32,223 nucleotides of DNA from an uncultured Lachnospiraceae bacterium (GCA_947652925.1 CANTEW010000030.1:1-32223); one strand, 5' to 3'; shown: positions 1 to 7,274, counted from the first letter of the stretch. Translations and numbers: made by a program. The notes: generated from the sequence alone by a model not told the origin.

Positions 1-55
1 CTCGAAATGCAGTTGTCCTTTACAGGGCACGTGGGTTCGAATCCCACACTCTCCG
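1..55 (+). tRNA. tRNA-Ser(CGA), 3' part
   Basis: The window opens in the anticodon loop: bases 1-7 read CTCGAAA, so the anticodon is CGA (bases 3-5). The 3' half of the anticodon stem (TGCAG) follows, then a long variable arm of the class II type with a TGTCC/GGGCA stem, a T arm with GTGGG/CCCAC around TTCGAAT, and the acceptor strand ACTCTCC with discriminator G55. A long variable arm with discriminator G fits serine. CCA is not encoded. The 5' half lies outside the window. Confidence 0.9.
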
Positions 56-60
56 TTTGT

Positions 61-88
61 AAAAAAGTCCGGAATTCCGGGCTTTTTT
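61..88 (+). terminator. Intrinsic terminator of the tRNA gene
   Basis: A run of six A, then G and CCGGAA, is mirrored by TTCCGG, GC and a run of six T, giving a compact GC-rich hairpin followed by a U tract 5 bases after the tRNA. The flanking A run means it could also work on the other strand. Confidence 0.8.
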
Positions 89-215
89 CTTCTTCATTAC
101 GATCCCATGACAAAAAATGCTCCCTCTCTGATCAAACACTGGACGGGACTTCTGTTACTATATCCCAGAATGACAGGATCGATCGGGAGATAAAAAATGG
201 ATTGATATATGTTGA

Positions 216-388
216 TATACTAGTGTACTGTACCGCTCATATTCAGCAAAACTCCTTGCCCAATCTTTCATCAGACTGTGTTGGCTTCGATCAACGATGC
301 CACCGCATCGCCTCACTCAGCCGCCTTGCTGCTGAAAAATTGTCCGGCAGATCTTTGCTAAACATGAACGGTACAGTACACTAGTATA
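216..388. repeat. Long imperfect hairpin element A (MITE-like)
   Basis: The two ends are perfect 19-base inverted repeats (216-234 and 370-388, beginning TATACTAGTGTACTG). The next 16 bases inward pair with few mismatches, and the centre is a perfect small hairpin, CGATGC-CACC-GCATCG at 295-310. The whole 173 bases can fold as one long stem. A gene-free stretch of about 400 bases (56-462) holds only this element, the tRNA terminator, the left IS end and the IS promoter; I see nothing in 89-215. The central tip resembles those of the elements at 1197 and 2082. No protein is encoded, so any movement would need a transposase in trans; that is inference. Confidence 0.65.
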
Positions 389-1199
389 ACTCGATTTAAA
401 TAAGTTTACATTATTATCCTGAAATGTTATAATACATATAGACTATTTCAGGAGGTAAAAAAATGCCAAAGAGTGCCACGCCTATTTCTCTTTCCGATGA
501 TGATAGATCATATTTAAAGTCAATCCTGCAGAAAGGGACTGTTGAAACCAGAGTCCACAGGAGAGCCAAAATCCTCTTATTGAAATCAGATGGCATGGCG
601 GATGGAGCCATTGCTGACAAACTTGATATTTCGAGGCCAACTGTGAAACTCTGCCTGAAAAAATATATGGAATCAGGCGTGAAGACCGCCTTGGAGGACA
701 GCAAAGGCCGTGGCCGCAAAGCCGAAATTACCGATGGAGCAAAGGCATGGGTAATCAATATTGCCTGCCAGAAGCCTTCCGCCCATACGTCCAAAGAGAC
801 ACAGGAATACCTAAATACAGTGCCCGGAAGGTTTGGATTTGTGTTCACACCCACGCATGGATCCTGGCTGAATATGATGGAAGGCTTTTTCAGCAAAATG
901 ACCCGTCAGATGCTGTCAGGGATCCGCGTAAACTCAAAAGAGGAACTAAAGGAACGGATCTTGAAATATTTTGAGGATATCAACGGGGTGCCTGTACCCT
1001 ACAAATGGAAATACCGCCTGGATACGATAGACCTTTCGCAGGAAGATATCAGCACAATCGTCTATGAAGTGGTAAACGCCAAGGCGGCAAGTCCGGAGAA
1101 CCAAGGGAAACGTGCGCCCAAACCAAGGACACGCAAGCCTAAAGATCAGGCGGTTACCAATGTTCAAATTGTAAGGTTATTTAAATTGGGTTATACTAG
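381..1199 (+). mobile_element. Shortened IS630-type insertion sequence
   Basis: The ends form a 24-base inverted repeat with 21 matches: the left starts CTAGTATAAC at 381, and the right is its complement ending at 1199. TA dinucleotides at the ends fit the TA target of the IS630/Tc1 superfamily. The element is about 0.82 kb, against a usual 1.1-1.2 kb, because the middle of the transposase gene is missing. Its left end overlaps hairpin element A and its right end abuts the element at 1197, so these mobile pieces are nested or were inserted end to end. Confidence 0.7.
405..433 (+). promoter_or_regulatory. Promoter of the IS630-type gene
   Basis: TTTACA (405-410), a 17-base spacer and TATAAT (428-433) lie just inside the left IS end. 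A strong ribosome binding site, AGGAGG, follows at 451-456 before the ATG at 463. The expression signals of the shortened transposase are therefore intact. Confidence 0.65.
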
Positions 1200-1251
1200 A
1201 GCGTGTCTTAAAGATCATTCACGCCACCTGTACGCCCCACTTTGCGGGTGA
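463..1251 (+). CDS. IS630-family transposase with in-frame loss of the catalytic core
   Basis: The 262-residue frame starts at an ATG 6 bases after AGGAGG. Residues 1-100 are a typical IS630 N-terminus: paired helix-turn-helix with RRAKILLLKSDG, IADKLDISRPTVK and the GRGRKAEIT linker. After ACQKP (residue ~104) the sequence jumps to SAHTSKETQEYL, which in full-length relatives comes just after the second catalytic aspartate. The C-terminal signature TPTHGSWLNMMEGFFSK, carrying the last acidic residue of the DDE triad, is present. About 150 residues with both aspartates are thus missing while the frame stays open. The last ~25 residues run through the right IS end into the neighbouring hairpin element. 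It cannot catalyse transposition by itself; it could still bind DNA or simply be a relic. Confidence 0.75.
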   Translation: MPKSATPISLSDDDRSYLKSILQKGTVETRVHRRAKILLLKSDGMADGAIADKLDISRPTVKLCLKKYMESGVKTALEDSKGRGRKAEITDGAKAWVINIACQKPSAHTSKETQEYLNTVPGRFGFVFTPTHGSWLNMMEGFFSKMTRQMLSGIRVNSKEELKERILKYFEDINGVPVPYKWKYRLDTIDLSQEDISTIVYEVVNAKAASPENQGKRAPKPRTRKPKDQAVTNVQIVRLFKLGYTRACLKDHSRHLYAPLCG

Positions 1252-1362
1252 TCTTTCCCGCTTTCGGTTGCCGTAGCCCGCTACGCCGCTCTCTCATTTG
1301 GGATAGATTTCCCACAAATTGTGGCGCACAGTTATCATAAAGCATTTTTAAGACACACTCTA
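1197..1362. repeat. Long imperfect hairpin element B (MITE-like)
   Basis: The ends TAGAGCGTGTCTTAAA (1197-1212) and their complement (ending at 1362) differ at one base. The interior pairs with mismatches up to a central hairpin, CGTAG-CCCG-CTACG (1272-1285). The 166-base element lies exactly between the right end of the IS630-type element and the Uma2 gene, and it supplies the C-terminal codons and stop of the shortened transposase. The tip and the following bases (CTACGCCG, then CTCTCTC) resemble elements A and C although the outer arms differ. Confidence 0.65.
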
Positions 1363-1401
1363 AACCCGCTTCTACAATCTACAAAAATAAGGAGGGGATT
1401 C

Positions 1402-1947
1402 ATGACACTTCCTCAAGAAAAAATCTATACGATCGAAGACATATATGCCCTGCCGGACGGCGAAAGAGCTGAGCTGATCGACGGCAGGATGTATATGATG
1501 GCTCCACCCAGCACGATCCACCAAAAGATAAGCTGGAAACTACATCAAGAGATTGGAAACCACATCACTTCTATGGGCGGAAAATGTGATGTATATGCTG
1601 CTCCATTTGCGGTGTTTTTGGACAAAGACGGCAGTGACTATGTGGAACCTGATATTTCTGTCATATGCGACAAGCAAAAAATAGATGATAAAGGCTGCAA
1701 AGGCCCCCCTGACTGGATCATTGAGATCGTGTCTCCATCATCTCAGCAAATGGATTATGGGATCAAGTTATTTAAATACCGTACTGCAGGAGTCCGTGAG
1801 TACTGGATCGTGAACCCTTTGAAACAAACTATCACAGTCTATGATCTGGAAAAAGAACAAGAAACAAAACAATATTCTTTCGACGATACCGTTCCAGTAT
1901 GTATCTATGAAGACTTGGCCATCAACATTTCAGACTTGCTCTCATAA
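1402..1947 (+). CDS. Uma2-family (DUF820) putative endonuclease
   Basis: This 181-residue protein matches the Uma2 family, a PD-(D/E)XK-type fold found in many copies in some bacteria and rarely assigned a biological role. Visible landmarks are ELIDG (E24), YVEPDISV (D84), DWIIEIVSPS (E108), lysines K122 and K125 in IKLFKYR, and GVREYWIVNP, so the likely active-site residues are all present. The ATG at 1402 is chosen because GGAGGGG lies 5 bases upstream; the frame is open to a GTG at 1321, inside hairpin element B, which lacks such a site. It stands alone between two hairpin elements and beside the IS630-type relic. Target and partner are unknown. Confidence 0.8.
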   Translation: MTLPQEKIYTIEDIYALPDGERAELIDGRMYMMAPPSTIHQKISWKLHQEIGNHITSMGGKCDVYAAPFAVFLDKDGSDYVEPDISVICDKQKIDDKGCKGPPDWIIEIVSPSSQQMDYGIKLFKYRTAGVREYWIVNPLKQTITVYDLEKEQETKQYSFDDTVPVCIYEDLAINISDLLS

Positions 1948-2081
1948 ATAGTCCACCCTTACACCAACAAAAACGGTCGATCTTCAAGCCGATCGATCTC
2001 ATCTACAATCTGTAAGCCCCAATCTGCAGGAAATCCAATACAGATAAGAGCAAATATCTCGCAAAGTGTAACAACAAGATG

Positions 2082-2210
2082 ACTTCTATAACAATTGTAC
2101 CGTCTATTTTGCCATCTGCTACGTTGTCATCAATCGACGTAGTCACCGCTACGCCTCATTCCTCCACCTTGCAGATAGACAAAATATCCGACACACTTTA
2201 TTATAGAAGT
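2082..2210. repeat. Long imperfect hairpin element C (MITE-like)
   Basis: Perfect 10-base outer arms (ACTTCTATAA at 2082-2091 and TTATAGAAGT at 2201-2210) enclose partly paired arms and a central hairpin, CGTAG-TCACCG-CTACG (2138-2153), followed by CCTCATTC. That centre matches elements A and B. The gene-free stretch 1948-2630 holds this element, the palindrome at 2375 and the padR promoter; 1948-2081 and 2211-2374 are AT-rich with nothing recognisable. Confidence 0.6.
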
Positions 2211-2374
2211 GAACTGATCGTTACGCTAATATCTAGATTTCACAAATTACTTTTTTTATTTTGATACTCATATCTATAAATATAAAAATCATACAAACCT
2301 CCCTATAAAAGCAAAAAACTTATCCATATTATAGAAATAATACACAATAAATCATGATAAAGATTAGATAAATC

Positions 2375-2475
2375 GTAAGCGTCAAATAAGATAGTGGATA
2401 GAAAAAAGACCACTGCCCTTTTAGTATAGAGGGTTGGTGGTCTTTTTTCTATCCACTATCTTATTTGACGCTTAC
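2375..2475. repeat. Palindrome with perfect 39-base arms
   Basis: Bases 2375-2413 and 2437-2475 are perfect inverted repeats of 39 bases around a 23-base loop, which itself can pair CCCT with AGGG. Each inner arm contains a run of six A or T next to GACCAC/GTGGTC, so the core looks like a bidirectional intrinsic terminator. The arms are far longer than a terminator needs, which suggests a recently inserted MITE or an inverted duplication. No clear target duplication flanks it. Confidence 0.8.
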
Positions 2476-2535
2476 TGATCACGGATCTTTTCTCACCAAA
2501 AAATACAAAACTCTTAAATTTTTTCACCTATACTA

Positions 2536-2565
2536 TTGACACACACATATTATATGATATATAGT
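2536..2565 (+). promoter_or_regulatory. Promoter and possible PadR operator
   Basis: TTGACA (2536-2541), 18 bases and TATAGT (2560-2565) form a good promoter about 65 bases before the padR start. The -10 region lies in the imperfect dyad ATGATATATAGTAT (10 of 14 positions symmetric). PadR regulators often bind ATAC/GTAT-type dyads over their own promoter, so autoregulation is likely but inferred. Confidence 0.6.
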
Positions 2566-2630
2566 ATTATCAACAAGATAATATTAAACTCCAAACAACA
2601 AACACATAATATTCTATAAGGAGGGATCAT

Positions 2631-2957
2631 ATGGTTTTTAATACAGGGGCTGCCCTGCTGGATGCCATTGTCCTGGCGGTGGTATCTGGGAAGAAGGAAG
2701 GTACTTACGGATATAAGATCACACACGAAGTACGCCAGGCGATCGATATCTCCGAATCCACCCTCTACCCCGTCCTGCGGCGGCTGCAGAAAGACGGATG
2801 TCTGGACGTATACGATATGGCATTTCGGGGGAGGAACCGGAGATATTACAAGATCACCGAGCAGGGCACGGCCCAATTGGATCTGTACAAGACAGAATGG
2901 AAAAATTATGTTTCCCGGATCAGCGGCGTACTGTCCGGCAACTATCCCGTCCAATGA
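2631..2957 (+). CDS. PadR-family transcriptional regulator
   Basis: This 108-residue protein has the PadR winged helix: GTYGYKITHEV, then SESTLYPVLRRLQKDGCL (recognition helix and wing) and RRYYKITEQGTAQLD, followed by a short dimerisation helix, as in the small PadR subfamily. AAGGAGG lies 7 bases before the ATG. It is the first gene of an operon with the DUF1700 and DUF4097 genes, 17 bases before the next start. This order is common in Bacillota, where the regulator usually represses its own operon in response to an unknown envelope or drug signal. No ligand can be read from the sequence. Confidence 0.9.
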   Translation: MVFNTGAALLDAIVLAVVSGKKEGTYGYKITHEVRQAIDISESTLYPVLRRLQKDGCLDVYDMAFRGRNRRYYKITEQGTAQLDLYKTEWKNYVSRISGVLSGNYPVQ

Positions 2958-2974
2958 AGAAAGGAGGAGAAGGG

Positions 2975-3715
2975 ATGAACCGAGAAGGATTTTTAAGAGA
3001 GCTTGCCCGCCTGCTGGCAGACATTCCGGAAACCGAACGGCGTGAAGCTCTGGAATATTACAACAGCTATTTTGACGATGCGGGCCCCGAAAACGAGGCA
3101 AAGGTCATACAGGAATTGGGCGGGACCCCTGAAAAGGCCGCTGCCAGCATCCGCGCCGAATTTCAGTCCGGCAAGAGCGACAGCAGGCAAAATTACGGAG
3201 AATACACAGAGCGCGGATATCGGGATACACGGATCCCCCATACAGAGCAGATGCCCCGCCCTGTGTTCACACAGAAAAAGAAGAAAACCGACCCCAGGAG
3301 ATTTTTCAATGACAGCAATAAGATCATAAAGATCATTCTGATCGTCCTCATCCTGCTGGTGGGCGGCAGCACATGTCTGGGGCTTTTGAGCGGGCTTGTG
3401 GGAATGATCTTCGGGCTTTTGGGCGGATTGTTGGGTCTTATCTTCGGCCTGGCCGCTGCAGTCTTCAGCCTTTTGGTAGGCGGTATCGCCCTGACTACTG
3501 CAGGCATCGCCAAATGTGTGATAAACCCACCCCTGGGGCTTTTGATGTCCGGCTTCGGGTTACTGCTCTTGAGCATAGGGCTCTTGCTCCTGATCCTCTG
3601 CGTCTGGCTGGCATCAAAGCTGCTGCCCTGGATCACACGGCGGTCCTATGGCTGGCTGCGCAGATCCTGCGACTGGTGCAAGGCAAAATGGAATAAGATC
3701 ATAAAAGATCGATAA
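2975..3715 (+). CDS. DUF1700 (HAAS-domain) membrane protein
   Basis: This 246-residue protein begins with a helical HAAS/DUF1700 domain (residues 1-~60: LARLLADIPETERREALEYYNSYFDDAG, then VIQELGGTPEKAAASI). A polar linker (~70-115) follows, then a very hydrophobic glycine-rich region (~118-225) with three to four membrane segments and a basic tail. The start at 2975 follows AAGGAGGAG; the frame is open to an ATG at 2798 inside padR, which has no such site. It lies between padR and the DUF4097 gene. Such proteins are thought to pair with the adhesin-like DUF4097 partner at the membrane; the function is not established. Confidence 0.85.
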   Translation: MNREGFLRELARLLADIPETERREALEYYNSYFDDAGPENEAKVIQELGGTPEKAAASIRAEFQSGKSDSRQNYGEYTERGYRDTRIPHTEQMPRPVFTQKKKKTDPRRFFNDSNKIIKIILIVLILLVGGSTCLGLLSGLVGMIFGLLGGLLGLIFGLAAAVFSLLVGGIALTTAGIAKCVINPPLGLLMSGFGLLLLSIGLLLLILCVWLASKLLPWITRRSYGWLRRSCDWCKAKWNKIIKDR

Positions 3716-3728
3716 AAAGGAGGCTATC

Positions 3729-4526
3729 ATGAGAAAAATTTTTAAGATCGGGATCATCTCATCCATCGCATTTTTAACCCTGGGCCTGGGCTTTCTCATC
3801 GCCGCAGTCGCCCTGGGCGCCACATGGGGGCAATTCGTAGACGCCGTAGATACCCATGACTTCTCCCTGATCCCTGGGAACATAAGTGAAAAAGGCGCAA
3901 AAGACAAAATCTACTACTCAGATGTAGAGTCCCTGGATATAGAACTGGGCGCAGGGACCCTGGAGATAAAAGAGACAGACGAAGACCAGACCATCGTAGA
4001 GATATTATCAGATCCTTCCGGGATCGTCAAAACGAGTATGGAGGGAGACACTCTGCAGCTCTCCACCAGATCCAGATCCGCAAAAAATAAAGTGGGACTC
4101 TGTCTCTACATCCCTGAAGACACTTCTTTCGAAAAAGCCGATCTGAAATTAGGGGCAGCCGCCGTGACCGTCGGCTCTCTGGACGCCGACAGACTGGATG
4201 TGAAACTGGGCGCAGGATCCTTCAACGGGACCGGAGAGATCACCGCCGACAGATCAGAATGGAAAGTGGGCGTAGGCGAACTCACCCTGGACTACCTGGA
4301 CTGTGAAGACCTGTCCATGGACTGCGGTATGGGGAGTATGTCCGTCACCATGGCCAACAGCCAACAGGACTATAGATACGAGATCTCCTGCGGCGCAGGC
4401 GTGGTGGCCATAGGGGATGATGACTATTCCATGGGCAGCCACTCTTTCAAAGGGGACGACGCCGACGATAAGATCAGCATCAAATGCGGCATGGGTTCTG
4501 TGGATGTGGCGTTTGACGGCGACTGA
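3729..4526 (+). CDS. DUF4097-family adhesin-like protein
   Basis: The 265-residue protein has an N-terminal transmembrane anchor (residues ~5-35) and then a repetitive beta-rich region typical of DUF4097/DUF4098: VESLDIELGAGTLEIKE, ADLKLGAAAVTVGSL, LDVKLGAGSFNGTGEI, WKVGVGELTLDYL and SIKCGMGSVDV. These repeated G-A-G or G-M-G turns suggest a right-handed beta-helix or solenoid outside the membrane. AAGGAGG precedes the ATG by 7 bases, and the gap from DUF1700 is 13 bases. It ends 9 bases before the stop of the convergent helicase gene. The role is probably envelope-related but unknown. Confidence 0.85.
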   Translation: MRKIFKIGIISSIAFLTLGLGFLIAAVALGATWGQFVDAVDTHDFSLIPGNISEKGAKDKIYYSDVESLDIELGAGTLEIKETDEDQTIVEILSDPSGIVKTSMEGDTLQLSTRSRSAKNKVGLCLYIPEDTSFEKADLKLGAAAVTVGSLDADRLDVKLGAGSFNGTGEITADRSEWKVGVGELTLDYLDCEDLSMDCGMGSMSVTMANSQQDYRYEISCGAGVVAIGDDDYSMGSHSFKGDDADDKISIKCGMGSVDVAFDGD

Positions 4527-4539
4527 GATCCTATCTCAG
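4523..4539. terminator. Small hairpin over two convergent stop codons
   Basis: CTGAGAT-CCT-ATCTCAG forms a 7-base-pair hairpin that includes both the stop codon of the DUF4097 gene and that of the helicase gene on the other strand. There is no real U tract on either side, so termination by this element alone is doubtful. Confidence 0.3.
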
Positions 4540-6956
4540 CCTTTATCCATCCGATCCCAGAACTCACCCAGATGCTGCTCTACTGTCCCCCGGCTGCACA
4601 CGATATGGTCCGACCATTCCACCGGGAACAGCCGGCGTTGATCTCTCTGGAGGAAACGGTCATCCAAGAGCAGGATGACCCCTCTGTCCTCCGGCGTGCG
4701 GATGACCCGTCCCGCCGCCTGCAGGACCTTATTCATCCCAGGATAGCGATAGGCATAGTCAAACCCCTGTCCGCCCCGCTGGTCATAGTAAGCTTTCAAG
4801 ATCTCTCTCTCATGGCTGACCTGTGGGATCCCCGTCCCCACCACCACAACTCCGATCAAACTCTCCCCGATCAGATCGATCCCTTCCGAAAAGATCCCAC
4901 CCATGACACAAAATCCCACCAGGCTCTCTTTTCCCAGCCCTCCTTCCTTCCTGTCCGTCTGGAAATTCTCCAGAAAATCTTCCCGCTCCCCCTCATCCAT
5001 ACCCGTTTTCTGACAGATACAGCGGACCGGCTCCATAGCATAAGCTGCCAGAAACTCCTGAAAGACTTCCTGCTGCATCTGATACGAGGGAAAAAAAACC
5101 AGATAATTCCCCGCCTTCGCATTCACCGCCGCATATATATAGGAAGATATCCTCTGATATTCCTCCTGGCCGCGCCTGGTATAACGGCTGCTCACATCAC
5201 GCCCCACGCACAGACACCGCCGCCGCGGGTCAAAAGGTGACTTTACATAGACCGCATAGTCATCTTTCCTCCGGCTGAACAAAGTGCGGTAATATCCCAT
5301 GGGATGCAGTGTCGCTGAGAAAAACACCGCGCTGACCCCTTTATCCAGACATGCCTGCAGGTTCCCCGAGGGATTGACACAGAAGAGCTTCAGGAAAAAA
5401 CTGCCGTCCGGATCTTGCTGTGTATAGACCACATAGTCCTCATCCACTGATCCAGAGATGTTCAGAAAATCCCGCACCGTAAAATAAAACGCCAGCAGCT
5501 CCTCCCGCACTCCTCTGTCAATATCATCCCTGTCCTCCTCCACCAGGAGAGTCTCTATCTCTCCGATCACATTCATCACAGATACCGGGATCCCTCCGGC
5601 ATCTTTCCACACCCGGTACGTCTCACATTCATCCCGCAGCGCCTGCAATTCCCGATCCAATCTATCCAGATACCGATCCAGCTTCCGGGAGTAGGGATAA
5701 AATCTCTCATGGGCTGTTTCCACCGCCTCCTGGGTGAGGACAGCGCTGTACATCTCCCGCCCCCTGTCCACCAGATTATGGGCCTCATCAATAAGGAATA
5801 TATGCTCCCCTTTCACACCCTCGCCAAAGAAACGCCGCAGATGGGCATTGGGATCAAAGACATGATTGTAATCACAGATGACCCCATCCACCCACACTGC
5901 CAGATCCAGGCTCATCTCATAGGGGCACACCTGCCACCTGGCCGCCTGGTCCTCTATAGCCTCCCGGTCCAGCACATCCCCGCCGGTCCATAATCCATAG
6001 ACCGCATCGTTCACCCGGTCATAATGACCTTTGGCATAAGGACAGACCTCCGGATCGCAGACCGGCTTATCCAGAGGGCAGATCTTCTCCTTTGCCGTCA
6101 ATGTCAATATCTGGAAGAGTAGCCCCTGCTCCCGGAGGATAGCCACCGCTCCCTCCGCCACCGTACGGGTCACCGTCTTCGCCGTCAGATAAAAAAGTTT
6201 CTCCCCTAAGCCCTCCCCTATGGCGCGTATAGCCGGAAAAAGAGCCGACATGGTCTTTCCAACTCCGGTGGGCGCCTGCACGAACAATTGCTTCTTGCTG
6301 GCGATCGTATGATAGACCCCCCGCACGATATCCCTCTGCCCCGGTCTGTAGGGAAACGGGAACTCCAGCCCCTGCATGGAAGCGTCCCGCATCTCCTGCC
6401 ACCGCACCTGATGATCCGCCCATTTATAATATGCATCCAACAGCTCAAAAAACCAGTGGGAAAGCTCTTCCACCGTATATTCCCTGTAAAAACGCCGGAT
6501 CTGTTCTGTCTCCATATTACAATACGTCATCTGTACCGCCACTTCCCGCATCTTGTGGGATGCCGCCAGCGACCCCACATACATATAGGCATAACACTTC
6601 GCCTGCGCCAGATGCACGCCCACCGGCTCCGCAAGATGATCCAGATCGCGAAAGACGCCTTTGATCTCATCAATGACAGCGATCTCTTTTTCATCCTCTG
6701 CTCTCCCGGCAGGCATGATACCGTCCGCACGCCCCTCCACACGCAGGGTAAAGCCCTCGTATCCCTGTTCCCAGACAAGCGGCACTTCCGCCTGATAACC
6801 CGCGCCCATCTGCCGCTGGATCTTCCTGTGTATACGGCTCCCTTTCTGCATGGCCTCCTTATCCGCCAGGGAACCCTTCCGACTGTCCAGATCGCCGCTG
6901 CGCAAGATAAATTCCACCAGGTTCCTCACCGATATCCTGATCACTTTTTTTCCCAC
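4536..6956 (-). CDS. XPD/DinG-type ATP-dependent DNA helicase with nuclease-like N-terminus
   Basis: Superfamily 2 Fe-S helicase of about 806 residues. In order: an N-terminal PD-(D/E)XK-like domain (RIH near 43, RADG with D78, DEIKG with E97 and K99); Walker A APTGVGKT (~229); four cysteines at about 293, 300, 305 and 344 that fit the XPD/DinG 4Fe-4S cluster; DEAH (~390); and the C-terminal helicase motifs GIFSEGIDL and QAAGRVIRT. The family unwinds DNA 5' to 3' in repair. The GTG at 6956 is chosen because TGGAGG lies 5 bases upstream; an upstream TTG (6968) is part of that site. The nuclease residues look complete, so combined helicase and nuclease activity is possible; that is inference. 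Confidence 0.88.
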   Translation of the reverse strand: MGKKVIRISVRNLVEFILRSGDLDSRKGSLADKEAMQKGSRIHRKIQRQMGAGYQAEVPLVWEQGYEGFTLRVEGRADGIMPAGRAEDEKEIAVIDEIKGVFRDLDHLAEPVGVHLAQAKCYAYMYVGSLAASHKMREVAVQMTYCNMETEQIRRFYREYTVEELSHWFFELLDAYYKWADHQVRWQEMRDASMQGLEFPFPYRPGQRDIVRGVYHTIASKKQLFVQAPTGVGKTMSALFPAIRAIGEGLGEKLFYLTAKTVTRTVAEGAVAILREQGLLFQILTLTAKEKICPLDKPVCDPEVCPYAKGHYDRVNDAVYGLWTGGDVLDREAIEDQAARWQVCPYEMSLDLAVWVDGVICDYNHVFDPNAHLRRFFGEGVKGEHIFLIDEAHNLVDRGREMYSAVLTQEAVETAHERFYPYSRKLDRYLDRLDRELQALRDECETYRVWKDAGGIPVSVMNVIGEIETLLVEEDRDDIDRGVREELLAFYFTVRDFLNISGSVDEDYVVYTQQDPDGSFFLKLFCVNPSGNLQACLDKGVSAVFFSATLHPMGYYRTLFSRRKDDYAVYVKSPFDPRRRCLCVGRDVSSRYTRRGQEEYQRISSYIYAAVNAKAGNYLVFFPSYQMQQEVFQEFLAAYAMEPVRCICQKTGMDEGEREDFLENFQTDRKEGGLGKESLVGFCVMGGIFSEGIDLIGESLIGVVVVGTGIPQVSHEREILKAYYDQRGGQGFDYAYRYPGMNKVLQAAGRVIRTPEDRGVILLLDDRFLQRDQRRLFPVEWSDHIVCSRGTVEQHLGEFWDRMDKG

Positions 6957-6966
6957 GACTGCCTCC

Positions 6967-7018
6967 AAAAAAGGCCCATCCCCCTTCTAAATATCAGAAT
7001 AGAAAAGGAACAGGCCTC
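6967..7018 (-). terminator. Possible terminator or attenuator before the helicase gene
   Basis: On the minus strand, AGGCCTGTTCC pairs imperfectly with GGGGGATGGGCCT and is followed at once by six T, directly before the helicase ribosome binding site. It probably ends transcription from the HPr-like gene, or weakens read-through into the helicase gene. The stem is imperfect. Confidence 0.4.
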
Positions 7019-7037
7019 AAAATATATGATATCCTCT

Positions 7038-7274
7038 TTAAGCCACCGCGCTCTGCACAGCAAACTTCTCCAGAACTTTCCAGAACCGGTCGTCTGTGCC
7101 ATAACACCTGACTGTAAGGACTCTATGAAGATCCATACTCAAAACACCAAGGATAGACTTCGCATCGATCACCACACGATTATAGAAAATATCGATATCA
7201 AAGTCACATTTCCCCGCTGCTGTCACAAATTCTTTCACTTCCTGTATCCCATTTAATTTGATCTGCATTTCCAT
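7038..7274 (-). CDS. HPr-like protein lacking the active histidine
   Basis: This 78-residue protein has the HPr fold pattern: IKLNGIQEVKEFVTAAG, then FDIDIFYNRVVIDAKSILGVLSM and a final helix. The DAKSILGVLSM segment matches the regulatory-serine loop of HPr (Ser46 region; here S40), but the segment that should carry His15 reads LNGIQEV with no histidine. It therefore cannot pass phosphate in the PTS in the usual way and resembles Crh-type regulators, although Crh kinase control cannot be shown here. The ATG at 7274 follows GAGGAGGAG; the frame extends to an ATG at 7334 without a ribosome site. Confidence 0.75.
   Translation of the reverse strand: MEMQIKLNGIQEVKEFVTAAGKCDFDIDIFYNRVVIDAKSILGVLSMDLHRVLTVRCYGTDDRFWKVLEKFAVQSAVA

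Noticed and set aside
7-384. A plus-strand frame of 125 codons at the window start.
   Set aside because: It begins inside the tRNA and ends in hairpin element A; the product has no features.
1-2475. An integrated island with tRNA att duplication.
   Set aside because: No second copy of the tRNA 3' end is present in the window and no integrase gene is seen; only IS and hairpin elements lie there.
6288-7256. A plus-strand frame of 322 codons opposite the helicase start and the HPr-like gene.
   Set aside because: It is antisense to two recognisable genes, its composition matches reverse-complement codons, and it has no ribosome site.
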